Part shown: positions 5,252-5,780 of the stretch, one piece after another
How positions within the stretch are numbered: position 1 is the stretch's first letter
How the letters are laid out: each line of letters opens with the position of its first letter
Origin: Candidatus Ulvibacter alkanivorans
GTDB taxonomy: Bacteria; Bacteroidota; Bacteroidia; Flavobacteriales; Flavobacteriaceae
Assembly (NCBI RefSeq): GCF_003333325.1
Contig: NZ_QOLC01000095.1
Location: forward strand, 1 to 5,780
Direction of reading: 5' to 3'
DNA: 5,780 nucleotides
Made by a program: the position numbers and the translations under genes
The notes under the pieces: generated by a model
Told to the model about the DNA's origin: nothing
The model's input: only the letters and a program-made list of their open reading frames with translations
Databases searched by the model: none

Positions 5252-5776
5252 ATGAACAGAGCCGAAAAACAACTCATACTTATTTTGCTTATATTATTTT
5301 TAACAAGTAATATTGCTCTTTCTCAGAAAGATAATAAATCAGCTAATTACCCAAAGATAAAAAGCTACTTCAGTATTGTTCATCCAATTGCTACATTCAC
5401 ACGGAATGAAAATCATTTTAATTTTAGTGGTAGCTATAACGTAGGTTTCCCAGTTGGAATCAATTTTTTACAAAGTGATAAAATAGCTTATAGTATAGAA
5501 TTTGTGCCTACGATTTCTGTTAATGACAATACAAGCAGCGTAACCGGTCTATTATTTCATCCTGGTGTTATCTACCGAAACATAGGAGGGTTTAATTTTT
5601 TAACCAGACTTGCTTTTAATACCAGTGGTCGTTATGGTTTTACAGCCGTTGTAAACAAACCAATAATAAAAAAGAAAAAGGTGACCTATTTTCTTGCAAT
5701 ACCCATTCCGTTTCGGTTTGGAAATGGGTTGCCTGCTTCCATAAATTTTGGTTTTCAAGTAGGGATGATTTTTTAG
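5252..5776 (+). CDS. Secreted small beta-barrel-like envelope protein, function unknown
   Basis: I do not recognise a named family. The 174-residue product starts with a clear signal peptide: charged MNRAEKQ, a hydrophobic core LILILLILFLTS and a probable cleavage ALS|QKD after residue 24. The mature part of about 150 residues is rich in alternating polar/hydrophobic stretches with many Gly and aromatic residues (FNFSGSYNVGFPVGINF, GFNFLTRLAF, ASINFGFQVGMIF) and ends in a C-terminal Phe. That is the pattern of small outer-membrane beta-barrels inserted by the BAM machinery. A length near 150 residues would suit a small barrel of about eight strands; strand count is inference. It lacks a lipobox Cys and has no cysteines at all. 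It lies 70 bases downstream of the kinase in the same direction, so it may be co-transcribed with, or regulated by, the two-component system. The gene ends at a TAG four bases before the window edge and looks complete. Confidence 0.78.
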   Translation: MNRAEKQLILILLILFLTSNIALSQKDNKSANYPKIKSYFSIVHPIATFTRNENHFNFSGSYNVGFPVGINFLQSDKIAYSIEFVPTISVNDNTSSVTGLLFHPGVIYRNIGGFNFLTRLAFNTSGRYGFTAVVNKPIIKKKKVTYFLAIPIPFRFGNGLPASINFGFQVGMIF

Positions 5777-5780
5777 CATA

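Noticed and set aside
1..5780. CRISPR array, tRNA, rRNA, riboswitch, retron or defence system
   Set aside because: No regularly spaced repeats, cloverleaf, conserved RNA core or defence-type protein was seen on either strand.

Overview
The window looks like chromosomal DNA of a marine or environmental Bacteroidetes bacterium, most likely a flavobacterium. The DNA is AT-rich, Shine-Dalgarno signals are mostly weak, and the protein families have a Bacteroidetes character: an integrase with Tyr in place of the first His of the HxxR box, a split YeeE/YedE transporter half, and a kinase with an HEMQTP H-box. This assignment is inference from family style; there is no rRNA or other marker.

Layout from left to right. 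An intact tyrosine recombinase (54-1307, +) follows a tandem repeat at the window edge. It converges on the remnant of a YeeE/YedE-type transporter gene (1349-1556, -), and a hairpin sits between the two stop codons. The transporter gene is cut at about 1557 by a conspicuously GC-rich fragment of an IS transposase (about 1557-2249, +), which lacks its 5' half and also has a frame break. Directly next to it is a complete, smaller IS5-type element (2254-3168). It has 18-bp imperfect terminal inverted repeats and a possible 3-bp ATA target duplication, and its transposase (3086-2262, -) is interrupted by one in-frame TAA. The 3' part of this window therefore begins after a pile-up of mobile DNA.

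To the right, a two-component system is encoded as an overlapping pair: an OmpR-type response regulator (3236-3919) and its membrane histidine kinase (3916-5181), sharing an ATGA. About 70 bp downstream is a small secreted, probably outer-membrane beta-barrel protein (5252-5776). The kinase presumably senses an envelope signal and phosphorylates the regulator. The small envelope protein could be a target or partner, but only its position suggests this.

I find no convincing undescribed system. The window reads as an insertion hotspot (integrase, decayed GC-rich IS, nearly intact IS5 with a nonsense codon, truncated transporter) beside an ordinary sensory operon. The points most worth checking are the origin of the GC-rich IS fragment, the stop codon in the IS5 transposase, the effect of the IS on the two-component promoter, and the repeats upstream of the integrase.
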